Part shown: positions 36,377-45,402 of the stretch, in pieces
Numbering within the stretch: position 1 is the stretch's first letter
Layout of the letters: every line of letters starts with the position of its first letter
Assembly (NCBI RefSeq): GCF_036688685.1
Contig: NZ_JAQQPS010000025.1
Location: forward strand, 18,532 to 82,531
Origin: JALYUM01 sp036688685
GTDB lineage: Bacteria > Pseudomonadota > Gammaproteobacteria > Burkholderiales > Burkholderiaceae_D
Length of the DNA: 64,000 nt
Direction: 5' to 3'
Position numbers and translations under genes: made by a program
Notes under the pieces: generated by a model
What the model saw: only the letters and a program-made list of their open reading frames with translations
Databases searched by the model: none
Told to the model about the DNA's origin: nothing

Positions 36377-36867
36377 GATGTACCAGGAATTGAGGTGGAG
36401 TAGAAATTTCCTATATGCATTATTCGTGCCACATGGAAAATGTCGTTGAAATACAGCAACTTATGCAGAGGGCATACTTCGCTGCGCTGGTGTGTGTAAG
36501 ATTTTTCGACAGTTTGCCTGACCGTATACCAGCGCTGATCTTGCTGAAGCTGTCGCTGAATAAGCGTGGGAGGGCGGCGCGGAAGGTGCTGGGTCGGATT
36601 TGAAGTGGTGGTCGCGGCTGCGCTCCGACAAATATCAAAGGTCGGCGACCGCCGAAGTTTTTAGTGACGCGTCGTACCTACGAGGCCCGCGCCGCGCATT
36701 TCGCCGCGTTCGATCACGCCATTACGCAGCGTCGTCGCTGTCACACCACACGCGTTTGACATTCCCCGGGCCTGATCTAAGCTAAACCTCACCGACGCAA
36801 GGCCGACCCGTAAGTCCGTATTGCGTCATCGTAGCCCCGCTAAAAATCGACGCCACCGGAGACCGAA
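36377..36867. other. Intergenic region before the esterase gene
   Basis: This gap of ~490 bp has only short frames. A 63-codon frame ending at 36603 finishes RGRAARKVLGRI, resembling the C-terminus of the NERD helicase (RAAEKLLDRI), and may be a decayed fragment. No promoter was identified with confidence. Confidence 0.45.
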
Positions 36868-38109
36868 ATGTCTACGCAACCAACACTGCGGGGTGCTTGC
36901 GCGTCCCGCTTCATGAGGATGGCCATGAGCCTGCTCACCACCATCCTCCTGTGCGCCAGCGCCGCCGCAGCGGTCTTGCCCCTGCCAAAGTACAACGTCA
37001 GCGTCAATGACGTGTCGGTTTCCGGCTTCTCGTCCGGCGCCGACATGGCCGTGCAAATGCACTTCGCCTATTCGAAGACGATCAAAAAAGGGGCGGGCGT
37101 AATCGCCGGCGCACCGTACTACTGCTCGCAAGGCAACGTGACGATTTCGGTAACCGCCTGCATGCTCAACACCGCTCCGCGCAACCTGTCTTACCTGTAT
37201 TCCATCATCAACACCTGGTCCAGCAACGGCTACATCGATCCGACCAGCAATATGGCCGCATCGAAGGTCTACCTGCTGTCCGGCACCCTCGACTCCACGG
37301 TCCGGCAACCGGTGATGAACGACTTGCACACCATGTACGCCAACTACCTGCCGGCCGCCAATATCGTCTACAAGAACGACCTGGCCGTCGAGCACTCGAT
37401 CCCCACCGATTACTTTGGCGGCGCGTGCACTTTCAACGGCATCCCCTTCGTCGACAACTGCAATTTCGACACTGCGGGCGCCATCCTCAGCTGGCTGTAC
37501 GGCCCGCTGAACGCGAAAAACGTCAGCACCTTGAGCGGCGTCTTTATCAACTTCGACCAGGCGCCGTTCTGGGGCAACTTCAATCCGCTGATGCACGGCA
37601 TGTCGACCAGCGGCTACGCTTACGTGCCGGCCAGTTGCGCGGCCCAGCAAGCCTGCAAACTGCACATCGCCTTCCACGGCTGCCTGCAAAACGCCGGCAC
37701 TATTGGCACCGCGTTTTACCAGAACGCAGGCTACAACCGCTGGGCGGATACCAACCAGATGATCGTGCTGTATCCGCAGACGGTGGCGACGGCCGCAAAC
37801 CCGGGCGGCTGCTGGGATTGGTGGGGCAGCGACGACCTGAATTTTCCGGGAAAGAGTGGTGGGCAAATGGTGGCGATCAAGACAATGATCGATCGCATCG
37901 TCAGCGGGAACACTGCCACGCCATACACGTGCGCTAACTGGTACGACAGCAATTACATGCACGTGTATTACGGGCGTGCGTACGTAGGAAGTGACGGGCA
38001 GACGTATGCGATCAATTCGAATCAGTACCTTGGGTTTTACTCGCTGGGGGCGTACACGGATGTGAGGAGGACGGCAGCGGGGTTTTACTCGTACGGGAGT
38101 TGTATTTAA
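36868..38109 (+). CDS. Extracellular PHB-depolymerase-type esterase
   Basis: This 413-residue secreted serine hydrolase has a signal peptide (to about residue 36, ASAAAAV). The lipase box GFSSG (Ser55 nucleophile) is N-terminal, and the oxyanion-hole His (IAFHGC, His270) comes after it. That is the circularly permuted order of type 2 PHB depolymerase catalytic domains. Many Cys and aromatic residues are present, and the C-terminal ~60 residues (NWYDSNYMHVYYGRAY) may bind substrate. Family members degrade denatured extracellular poly(3-hydroxybutyrate) or short oligomers; the exact substrate is inferred. Confidence 0.82.
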   Translation: MSTQPTLRGACASRFMRMAMSLLTTILLCASAAAAVLPLPKYNVSVNDVSVSGFSSGADMAVQMHFAYSKTIKKGAGVIAGAPYYCSQGNVTISVTACMLNTAPRNLSYLYSIINTWSSNGYIDPTSNMAASKVYLLSGTLDSTVRQPVMNDLHTMYANYLPAANIVYKNDLAVEHSIPTDYFGGACTFNGIPFVDNCNFDTAGAILSWLYGPLNAKNVSTLSGVFINFDQAPFWGNFNPLMHGMSTSGYAYVPASCAAQQACKLHIAFHGCLQNAGTIGTAFYQNAGYNRWADTNQMIVLYPQTVATAANPGGCWDWWGSDDLNFPGKSGGQMVAIKTMIDRIVSGNTATPYTCANWYDSNYMHVYYGRAYVGSDGQTYAINSNQYLGFYSLGAYTDVRRTAAGFYSYGSCI

Positions 38110-38231
38110 GGAAAGAGCTCGGTTGATTTGTAGATCTGTTTGAAAGCCTGCAAATTAATCGAAATTTAGCATCGCGCTTTCTCACCCTCAGCGACCAAAA
38201 GATGATAATGTTGTTCAATATCTTTTGAGCA

Positions 38232-39350
38232 ATGGCGGGATGGATGTTGAATCTGCTACAGGATGTTGTTGATAATTTTTTGCAAACAAAGGCTACTTTG
38301 CTCGGACGGGCAAACGTTATTGGTGCTCCTGACCAGATTGCATTACTTGAAGCAATTCCTGCCCGTATTGAACAACATCTTGCGGCACGTGGGATCGCTC
38401 ACCTGTACAAGGTTAAGGGTTCCATTGGTAACGGCAATATCGCACGCGTGCCATGGGTATCGATTTTTCGAACATCGATAACGAAAAATGCTGAGAATGG
38501 GTATTACATCGTTTTGCTTTTTTCAGAAGACATGAGCTCCTGTTTTCTTAGTTTAAATCAAGGGATTACAGCGGTTCAAAAAATGTACACCCGTACATTT
38601 GCTCTGCGAAAGATGCAGGAAGTCGCTAGCGCAGCACTGAAATATCTGGAGATTTACCCTGAGACAGTGCAAGGCAAAATCGACTTGAAATCTACCGGGG
38701 ATCTTGGTCGTGGGTACGAAGCCGCTGCCATTGAGAGTTTTCAATATTATGCACAGGAATTGCCTTCGGAAAAGCAGTTTTTCGAGAATCTTGACTTTTT
38801 GCTGAATGAATATTCACTGCTAGAAAATATCTTCAAGGCAGACCTATATTCTCTATTAGATGTTTCTGAAGAAGAATTTCAGCAAGTCGCACTGGAAAAA
38901 GCTGCTATGCTGATTCCCGAGAAAGCACTCGATGGCGACCCGCCAGGTGGTGTAGCCCTTGGCAATGCTTCTGTCTTAGGGACGAAGGGATTTGTTAGGT
39001 CACCAATAGTTTCGGCAACTGCTATTCGAAATGCAAACTTTTCATGTGAAATCGACGAAAGTCACTGGACTTTTGTTTCAAAGGCGAAAAAGCAAAAATA
39101 TGTAGAAGCGCATCATTTGATCCCAATTTGCCATCAGAACAAATTTGAATTTTCGCTGGATGTTGTTGCCAATATTATTTCACTTTGCGCCACTTGCCAT
39201 AGAATGCTGCACTTCGGCGTGGCTGAAGAGAAGCGCACCTTGTTGAAATCTCTGCTGAAGAAGCGGCGAGATGGACTTCGCTCTCGATCCATCAATGTGA
39301 AAGATGAGGCTTTCCTGGCGTTTTATGGAAATTCTGAAATTCTGGAATAA
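38232..39350 (+). CDS. McrB-N-like (DUF3578) plus HNH endonuclease, putative modification-dependent restriction enzyme
   Basis: The protein has 372 residues. Residues ~10-150 resemble the N-terminal DNA-recognition domain of McrB (VPWVSIFRTSITKNAENGYY, then IVLLFSEDMSSCFLSLNQG), which reads modified cytosines. Residues ~275-330 are an HNH nuclease (YVEAHHLIPI, NIISLCATCHRMLHFG). Single-gene enzymes with this layout are type IV-like, modification-dependent restriction factors. The gene is clearly richer in A+T than its neighbours and has different codon use, suggesting recent transfer. ATG 38244 is an alternative start. A bidirectional terminator separates it from gyrB. Confidence 0.8.
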   Translation: MAGWMLNLLQDVVDNFLQTKATLLGRANVIGAPDQIALLEAIPARIEQHLAARGIAHLYKVKGSIGNGNIARVPWVSIFRTSITKNAENGYYIVLLFSEDMSSCFLSLNQGITAVQKMYTRTFALRKMQEVASAALKYLEIYPETVQGKIDLKSTGDLGRGYEAAAIESFQYYAQELPSEKQFFENLDFLLNEYSLLENIFKADLYSLLDVSEEEFQQVALEKAAMLIPEKALDGDPPGGVALGNASVLGTKGFVRSPIVSATAIRNANFSCEIDESHWTFVSKAKKQKYVEAHHLIPICHQNKFEFSLDVVANIISLCATCHRMLHFGVAEEKRTLLKSLLKKRRDGLRSRSINVKDEAFLAFYGNSEILE

Positions 39351-39370
39351 TAAAATATTGATGTTTAATA

Positions 39371-39394
39371 AAAAACGGCCCGCGGGCCGTTTTT
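39371..39394. terminator. Bidirectional terminator between HNH gene and gyrB
   Basis: A fully palindromic A5-CGGCCCGCGGGCCG-T5 element sits 20 bases after the HNH stop and 16 bases beyond the gyrB stop on the opposite strand, serving both convergent genes. Confidence 0.88.
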
Positions 39395-39410
39395 TAATAG
39401 AATCTAAAAA

Positions 39411-41912
39411 TCAGACGTCAATATTCCCCGCCCTTAGCGCATTCGACTCAATAAAGTGCCTGCGCGGCTCCACGTCATCCCCCATCAACGTCGTGAAGAT
39501 CTGATCCGCAGCAATCGCATCATCAATCTGCACCTTGAGCAGGCGGCGCACCGTCGGATCCATCGTGGTTTCCCACAACTGCGCCGGGTTCATCTCGCCC
39601 AGACCTTTGTAGCGCTGCTTCGTCACGCCGCGTTCGGCTTCGTCACGCAACCAGCCCATGGCCTGGTGGAAATCGACCACGGCCGATTCTTTCATACGGT
39701 CCCCTTCGCCGCGGCGCACGAACGCGCCTTCGCCAATTAAACCTTTGAAGGTCGCGGCGGCATTGGCCAGGACGGTGTAGTCGACGCCATCGACGAAATC
39801 GGCATCGATTGCGCTGACTTTTACATTGCCGTGGTGCATACGCTGGATGATCAGGGCGTGTTTTTCGGTCAGGTCATCGGAACGTACGCCGACTTTGACC
39901 GCCGGGTCGCCGATGGTCTCGGCCAGGGCGGCGGCAGACATTGCGGCCGCTTCTGCACTGGTCAGGTCGAGCGTCACGCCGGTCATGATGGCGGTCAGGG
40001 CTGCGCGGTCGATGACGCGGGTCAGGCGCATCATGATGGCGTTCGACAGGTTGTAGACGCGCACCAGCTCGCCCAAAGCGTCGCCGCTGATGGCGTCGGC
40101 GCCGTCGCGCGGGATCAGCGCGGCCGTGTTCAGCGCCACGTTCATCATGTAGCTGGCTTCCTCGACGTCATCCTTGAGGTAACGCTCGTCGCGACCGGCT
40201 TTCACTTTGTACAGCGGCGGCTGGGCAATGTAGATGTGGCCGCGCTCGACCAGTTGCGGCATCTGGCGGTAGAACAGCGTCAGCAGCAGGGTGCGGATGT
40301 GGGCGCCGTCGACGTCCGCATCGGTCATGATGATGATGCGGTGATAGCGCAGTTTATCGACGTTGAATTCGTCCGGGCCGATCGAGGTGCCGAGCGTGGC
40401 GATCAGGGTCGTGATCTGCTCCGACGACAGCATCTTTTCAAAGCGCGCCTTTTCCACGTTCAGCACCTTGCCGCGCAGCGGCAAAATGGCCTGGAATTTA
40501 CGGTCGCGCCCTTGCTTCGCCGAGCCGCCTGCCGAGTCACCCTCGACGATGTACAGTTCGCACAAGGCCGGGTCTTTTTCCTGGCAGTCGGCCAGTTTCG
40601 ACGACAGGCCCAGGCCATCCATGATGCCTTTGCGGCGCGTCAGGTCACGCGCCTTGCGGGCCGCTTCGCGCGCGCGCGCGGCTTCGACGATCTTGCCGCA
40701 GATGATTTTCGCGTCGTTCGGACGCTCTTGCAGGTAGTCGGACAGCGTTTTGGCGACGATTTCTTCCACCGGGCCGCGCACTTCCGACGACACCAGCTTG
40801 TCCTTCGTTTGCGACGAAAATTTTGGCTCCGGCACTTTCACGGACAGCACGCAAGTGAGTCCCTCGCGCATGTCGTCGCCCGAGATTTCGACCTTGGCTT
40901 TTTTGGCGAAGTCGTTTTCGTCGATGTATTTGTTGATCACGCGCGTCATTGCGGCACGCAGGCCGGTCAGGTGCGAGCCACCGTCGCGCTGCGGGATGTT
41001 ATTCGTGAAGCACAGCACTTGCTCGTTGTAGGCGTCGTTCCATTGCATCGACACGTCCACCGAGATATTCGTGTTCTGGTCCGACATGCGCTCGCCGGTG
41101 GCCTGGAACACGGTCGGGTGCAGCACGGTTTTGGCTTTGTTGATGTATTCGACGAAGCCGCGCGTGCCGCCTTCGAATGCAAACAATTCTTCCTTGCCGG
41201 TGCGCTGGTCGGACAGTTTGATGTTCACGCCATTATTCAGGAACGACAGCTCGCGTATCCGCTTGGCCAGGATTTCGTAGTGAAATTCGACGTTATTAAA
41301 AATTTCTTCGTCGGCCCAGAAGTGGACCTCGGTGCCGCGTTTATCGGTCTCGCCAATGACTTTGATTGGTGAAACGGCCACGCCGTCGATGATTTCGGTG
41401 ATGCGGTCTTGCGGCACGCCGCGGACAAAATCCATGGTGTGGACTTTGCCGTCGCGGCGGATGGTCAGTTTCAGCAGTTTCGACAGCGCGTTCACGCAGG
41501 AGACGCCCACGCCGTGCAGGCCGCCCGACACTTTATAAGAGTTCTGGTCGAACTTGCCGCCGGCGTGCAGTTCGGTCATGACGATTTCGGCAGCCGAGCG
41601 TTTTGGCTCGTGCTTGTCGTCCCACTTCAGGCCGGTCGGTACGCCGCGGCCATTGTCGGTGATCGAGATCGAGTTGTCGGAGTGGATAGTGACGTGGATT
41701 TCGGTGCAATAGCCGGCCAGCGATTCATCGATGGAGTTGTCCAGCACTTCGAACACCAGGTGGTGCAGGCCGGTGCCGTCCGAGGTGTCGCCAATGTACA
41801 TGCCCGGGCGCTTGCGCACCGCTTCCAGACCTTCCAGGATTTGAATGGAGGAGGCGCCGTAGTCTTCGGATTTTGAAGCTGCGGGGAGTTTTGGTTGCGT
41901 GTTCTCGGACAT
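39411..41912 (-). CDS. gyrB: DNA gyrase subunit B
   Basis: The 833-residue ATPase subunit of gyrase introduces negative supercoils together with GyrA. The GHKL ATP site (VLDNSIDESLAGY, then ITDNGRGVP) is N-terminal. The TOPRIM domain has EGDSAGGSAKQGRDRKFQAI and the metal-binding DADVDGAHIRTLLL. The C-terminus ends with QRYKGLGEMNPAQLWETTMD. The length is slightly above the E. coli protein (804). It is the third gene of the dnaA-dnaN-gyrB set, all on the minus strand. Confidence 0.98.
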   Translation of the reverse strand: MSENTQPKLPAASKSEDYGASSIQILEGLEAVRKRPGMYIGDTSDGTGLHHLVFEVLDNSIDESLAGYCTEIHVTIHSDNSISITDNGRGVPTGLKWDDKHEPKRSAAEIVMTELHAGGKFDQNSYKVSGGLHGVGVSCVNALSKLLKLTIRRDGKVHTMDFVRGVPQDRITEIIDGVAVSPIKVIGETDKRGTEVHFWADEEIFNNVEFHYEILAKRIRELSFLNNGVNIKLSDQRTGKEELFAFEGGTRGFVEYINKAKTVLHPTVFQATGERMSDQNTNISVDVSMQWNDAYNEQVLCFTNNIPQRDGGSHLTGLRAAMTRVINKYIDENDFAKKAKVEISGDDMREGLTCVLSVKVPEPKFSSQTKDKLVSSEVRGPVEEIVAKTLSDYLQERPNDAKIICGKIVEAARAREAARKARDLTRRKGIMDGLGLSSKLADCQEKDPALCELYIVEGDSAGGSAKQGRDRKFQAILPLRGKVLNVEKARFEKMLSSEQITTLIATLGTSIGPDEFNVDKLRYHRIIIMTDADVDGAHIRTLLLTLFYRQMPQLVERGHIYIAQPPLYKVKAGRDERYLKDDVEEASYMMNVALNTAALIPRDGADAISGDALGELVRVYNLSNAIMMRLTRVIDRAALTAIMTGVTLDLTSAEAAAMSAAALAETIGDPAVKVGVRSDDLTEKHALIIQRMHHGNVKVSAIDADFVDGVDYTVLANAAATFKGLIGEGAFVRRGEGDRMKESAVVDFHQAMGWLRDEAERGVTKQRYKGLGEMNPAQLWETTMDPTVRRLLKVQIDDAIAADQIFTTLMGDDVEPRRHFIESNALRAGNIDV

Positions 41913-41964
41913 GGACTGCTTTCTCTAAAAACGTATCTGGTGTTGCGGGGTGCTGCTGCTACCA

Positions 41965-42071
41965 CCGTCACCCCCGCGGAGGCGGGGGCCTATAACCCGT
42001 ATGCAGTATTGAAGAGTTTGCGATGCTGCACAGGTGGTATGGGTCCCGGCCTTCGCCGGGATGACGGTTTT
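41965..42071. repeat. BIME-like inverted REP pair between gyrB and dnaN
   Basis: The first unit is 41965-41993 (CCGTCACCCCCGCGGAGGCG...); the second, in opposite orientation, is 42039-42071 (ATGGGTCCCGGCCTTCGCCG... GATGACGGTTTT). Confidence 0.78.
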
Positions 42072-42139
42072 TAGTGCGCGAACTAATGCGGGCGTTCATG
42101 GATGGGGCAGCGATCATGCTGCCCCATCCATCGCTGCGA

Positions 42140-43246
42140 TTAAATCCGCATCGGCATCACGACATATTTGAAGTCGGTGTTATCGGGAATCGAAATCAGC
42201 GCCGACGAGTTTGAGTCGCCCAGGGCGATGTTGATCTGGTCGCATTTCAGGTTGTTCAGCACGTCGAGCAGATACGTGACGTTGAAACCGATATCGACCG
42301 AATCTCCACCGTAGTCGATTTCCAGTTCTTCGACGGCTTCTTCCTGGTCGGCATTGGTCGAGCTGATCTTCATGCTGCCCGGGGTGATGATGCAGCGCAC
42401 GCCCTTGAATTTGTCGCTCGTCATGATCGCGGCGCGCTGCAGGGAACGCAGCAGTTCGTCGCGGCCGATCGTGAAGTCGTTCTTGTAGCCCTTCGGAATC
42501 ACGCGCGTGTAGTCAGGGAATTTGCCTTCCACCAGCTTCGAGACCAGCTCGATGTCGGCAAACGTCAACTTGACTTGCGAAGCGGCGATGTCGAGCTGGA
42601 CGGTTTCGTCGCTTTCTTCCAGCAGGCGCTGCAGTTCGATGATGGTCTTGCGCGGGATGATGACTTCCTGGCGCGCGAAGGTCTGCTCGGTGGCGACCTG
42701 ACAGAAGGCCAGGCGGTGGCCGTCGGTGGCAACCGCAATCACGTGGTTGCCGTCCAGCACCAGCAGCAGGCCGTTCAGGTAGTAGCGAATGTCTTGCTGC
42801 GCCATCGAGAAGTGCACCATCTGGAACAGGTGCTTGAGCGTCTTTTGCGGCAGCGTGACGGTGGCGTTGTAGGTATCGGCGACCGAGACGGTCGGGAACT
42901 CTTCGGCGGCCAGGGTCTGCAGCGCGAAGCGCGATTTACCGGTTTGCACGGTCAGGCGCTTGTTGACCAGGGTCATGGTGACGTCGCCGGATTCCGGCAG
43001 CGCGCGCAGGATGTCGAGCAGTTTGCGCGCAGCAACCGTGGTGCCAGCCACTTCAGGGCCGGAGCCGATGTTGGCGTGCGTGGTGATCTGCACTTCGGTG
43101 TCAGTCGACAGGAAGGACACGCCTTCGCCGTCCTTGCGGATGAGGATATTGGCCAGAATCGGCATAGTGTGCCGACGCTCGACAATACCACTCACGATCT
43201 GCAGTGGCCGGAGAAGGGTATCTCGGGTGGTTTTGACCAGTTGCAT
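42140..43246 (-). CDS. dnaN: DNA polymerase III beta subunit (sliding clamp)
   Basis: The 368-residue clamp protein has the usual length and begins MQLVKTTRDTLLRPLQIVSG. Its C-terminus, ending DFKYVVMPMRI, has the conserved pocket-forming residues that bind clamp-interacting motifs. It encircles DNA and gives processivity to polymerase III. It lies between dnaA and gyrB on the same strand, separated from each by REP-like repeats. Confidence 0.98.
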   Translation of the reverse strand: MQLVKTTRDTLLRPLQIVSGIVERRHTMPILANILIRKDGEGVSFLSTDTEVQITTHANIGSGPEVAGTTVAARKLLDILRALPESGDVTMTLVNKRLTVQTGKSRFALQTLAAEEFPTVSVADTYNATVTLPQKTLKHLFQMVHFSMAQQDIRYYLNGLLLVLDGNHVIAVATDGHRLAFCQVATEQTFARQEVIIPRKTIIELQRLLEESDETVQLDIAASQVKLTFADIELVSKLVEGKFPDYTRVIPKGYKNDFTIGRDELLRSLQRAAIMTSDKFKGVRCIITPGSMKISSTNADQEEAVEELEIDYGGDSVDIGFNVTYLLDVLNNLKCDQINIALGDSNSSALISIPDNTDFKYVVMPMRI

Positions 43247-43350
43247 ATGTATCCTCAGTAAGTTTTATTTAGTGAAAACGGTGTTGATTCGAGTGCTATT
43301 TTGCCAGAAATTGCTGGTGGCTAACTGCTTTTGCCACTGACGCTTACTTC

Positions 43351-43459
43351 GTCATACCGGCGCAAGCCGGTACCCATGCTGAGTGTGCTTTTGCTGCGAT
43401 CTCAACGCTGCCACAAGTGCACACGTGTTATGGGTCCCGGCCTTCTCCGGGATGACGAC
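43351..43459. repeat. BIME-like inverted REP pair between dnaN and dnaA
   Basis: The units are 43351-43378 (GTCATACCGGCGCAAGCCGG...) and 43430-43459 (TATGGGTCCCGGCCTTCTCC... GGGATGACGA) in opposite orientation. The spacer shows no sequence relation to other pairs. Confidence 0.78.
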
Positions 43460-43486
43460 TTTTCGGCCAACAGTGAAGGTCAGTTC

Positions 43487-44911
43487 TTAGCCCTTCAAGG
43501 TCTGCTCCAGCACGTGCAACTCATGATTGCACTCCGGGTTCTTCTGCCGATCCCCGGCAATTTTACGCACCGCATGCAGCACGGTCGTATGGTCGCGTCC
43601 GCCGAACAGTTCGCCGATCTCCGGCAAGCTCTTCTGCGTGAGTTCCTTGGCCAGGTACATGGCAATCTGGCGCGGCCGGGCGATGTTGGCCGGGCGGCGC
43701 TTGGAGTACATGTCCGCAACCTTGATGTTGAAGAAATCGGCCACCGTCTTCTGGATGTTTTCCACCGAAATCTGGCGGTTCTGCACCGACAATAAATCCT
43801 TCAGCGCTTCCTTCACCACGTCGATGGTGATGTCCTTGCCGTGGAAACGCGAGTACGCCAGGATCTTGCGCAGCGCGCCTTCCAGCTCGCGCACGTTCGA
43901 GCGCAAGTGTTTCGCAACAAAGAAGGCCACATCATCCGAGAAGGTCACGCCTTCCGACTGCGCCTTCTTGAGCAGAATGGCCACGCGCATTTCCAGCTCC
44001 GGCGGCTCGATGGCCACCGTCAGGCCGGAGTCGAAACGGGAAATCAGGCGGTCGTCCATGCCTGTGATTTCTTTCGGATACGTGTCGCTGGTGATGATGA
44101 TCTGTTTCTTGGCGGCGATGAGCGCCTCGAACGCATAGAAAAACTCTTCCTGCGTGCGGCTTTTGCCGCCGAAGAATTGAATATCATCGATCAGCAGCAT
44201 GTCCAGCGAGTGGTAGTAATGCTTGAAATCGTCGAAGCCTTTTCGCTGATACGCCGTCACCACGTCGCGCACGTACTGCTCGGCGTGGATGTAGCGGATG
44301 CGCGCGTTCGGCTGGTCCGCCATCACCTGGTTGCCAATCGCATGGATCAAGTGGGTTTTACCCAGGCCCACGCCGCCGTAAAAGAAGAGCGGGTTGTACG
44401 ACACGCCCGGGTTGTTGGCCACCTGAATTGCGGCGGCGCGCGCCAGCTGGTTGGCCTTACCGGTCACGAAACTGTCGAACGTCAAATCGGTGTTGATGCG
44501 GCTTTGCTCGCGGCGCGGTGAGTTGGCGATATTCAGGTTTTCCTGACCACCACCGTTGCCCGACATCGGGTTGCCGTAGTGTGACATCGGCGCATCAGGC
44601 GCGGGACGCACTTCCTGCCCGCCGGTCGCCATCGGTGCCGATGAGCTTGCCGCTTTTTTAGGCGCGCTGTTTTTCGGGTCGAGCACGAACTGCACCTCCA
44701 CCGGCGCTTCCCAATACTGGGCGGCGAGGGCGGTGATGCGCGAGGCGAACTGGGTCTTTACCCAGTCGAGCTTGAAGCGGTTCGGTGCGGCGATGCGCAG
44801 CTTGCCGTCCTCGTAATCGAGGGCGATCAGCGGCTTGATCCACGCGCTGAATTGCTGCGGGGTCAGCTCGAGTTCCAGTTGCGCGGAACAGGTCTGCCAA
44901 AAATTTTCCAT
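43487..44911 (-). CDS. dnaA: Chromosomal replication initiator protein
   Basis: The 474-residue AAA+ initiator starts at ATG 44911 (MENFWQTCSAQLELELTPQQ). Walker A is GGVGLGKTHL, Walker B LLIDDIQFF, sensor region SRFDSGLTVAIEPP, and the domain IV DNA-binding signature includes RPRQIAMYLAKELT and GGRDHTTVLHAV. A Pro/Gly-rich domain II linker lies between residues ~90 and 140. The upstream 324 bp, shared with rpmH, carry a perfect DnaA box. Confidence 0.98.
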   Translation of the reverse strand: MENFWQTCSAQLELELTPQQFSAWIKPLIALDYEDGKLRIAAPNRFKLDWVKTQFASRITALAAQYWEAPVEVQFVLDPKNSAPKKAASSSAPMATGGQEVRPAPDAPMSHYGNPMSGNGGGQENLNIANSPRREQSRINTDLTFDSFVTGKANQLARAAAIQVANNPGVSYNPLFFYGGVGLGKTHLIHAIGNQVMADQPNARIRYIHAEQYVRDVVTAYQRKGFDDFKHYYHSLDMLLIDDIQFFGGKSRTQEEFFYAFEALIAAKKQIIITSDTYPKEITGMDDRLISRFDSGLTVAIEPPELEMRVAILLKKAQSEGVTFSDDVAFFVAKHLRSNVRELEGALRKILAYSRFHGKDITIDVVKEALKDLLSVQNRQISVENIQKTVADFFNIKVADMYSKRRPANIARPRQIAMYLAKELTQKSLPEIGELFGGRDHTTVLHAVRKIAGDRQKNPECNHELHVLEQTLKG

Positions 44912-44961
44912 GAATGCTATCAGTGAGGCGTAACACGCTATTCTACCCGCCGCGAGCAAAG

Positions 44962-44970
44962 TTATCCACA
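44962..44970 (+). promoter_or_regulatory. DnaA box
   Basis: TTATCCACA matches the consensus DnaA box exactly and lies 51 bases upstream of the dnaA start. It could serve the origin or dnaA autoregulation. Confidence 0.75.
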
Positions 44971-45034
44971 GGTGCATCGGATTTATCGGCCGGACAAAGC
45001 TGTGATGGCGCAAGCGACCCGAACAACACTGGCC

Positions 45035-45064
45035 TTGACAGGACGGGAGGAAATCGGTTCTAAT
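45035..45064 (+). promoter_or_regulatory. Promoter of rpmH operon
   Basis: The -35 TTGACA (45035-45040) is perfect, the spacer is 18 bp and the -10 is TCTAAT (45059-45064, 5/6). It would give a leader of about 165 nt before rpmH. Confidence 0.6.
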
Positions 45065-45235
45065 CCAAGGTTCCCCGCCCATGTTTCCGCGCAGAGCAGT
45101 GCTTTTGCATGGATTGTGACTGTGCGTGAGTGGGCGAAAACCGTATTTGCTGAGTGAAGATATGTCACCGGCGCCGAATTCTGACGGCCTGTCAGACCCG
45201 ATTTTGCAGTTAATTTTGCTTTAAGCGAGACCACC

Positions 45236-45370
45236 ATGAAACGTACTTACCAACCTTCCGTCGTCCGTCGCAAGCGCACGCACGGCTTCCGCGCTCGTAT
45301 GGCTACCCGTGGTGGCCGCGCAGTGCTCAACGCACGTCGCGCTAAAGGCCGCAAGCGTCTGGCCGTATAA
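45236..45370 (+). CDS. rpmH: 50S ribosomal protein L34
   Basis: This 44-residue, very basic ribosomal protein reads MKRTYQPSVVRRKRTHGF then RARMATRGGRAVLNARRAKG, an essentially canonical L34. It begins the rpmH-rnpA-yidD-yidC-mnmE series, conserved beside the origin across proteobacteria. Confidence 0.98.
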   Translation: MKRTYQPSVVRRKRTHGFRARMATRGGRAVLNARRAKGRKRLAV

Positions 45371-45402
45371 GGCTGGCAGCTTCTGCTAAAGCTCAGTCGG
45401 CC

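Larger units (their letters stand above)
44912..45235. other. oriC: dnaA-rpmH intergenic region, candidate oriC
   Basis: This divergent region of 324 bp is the usual origin position in this group. It holds one perfect DnaA box at 44962-44970 (TTATCCACA) and the rpmH promoter. I found only weak further matches such as TGTGATGGC and TGTGACTGT, and no strongly AT-rich unwinding element. The origin assignment therefore rests mainly on gene context. Confidence 0.5.
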
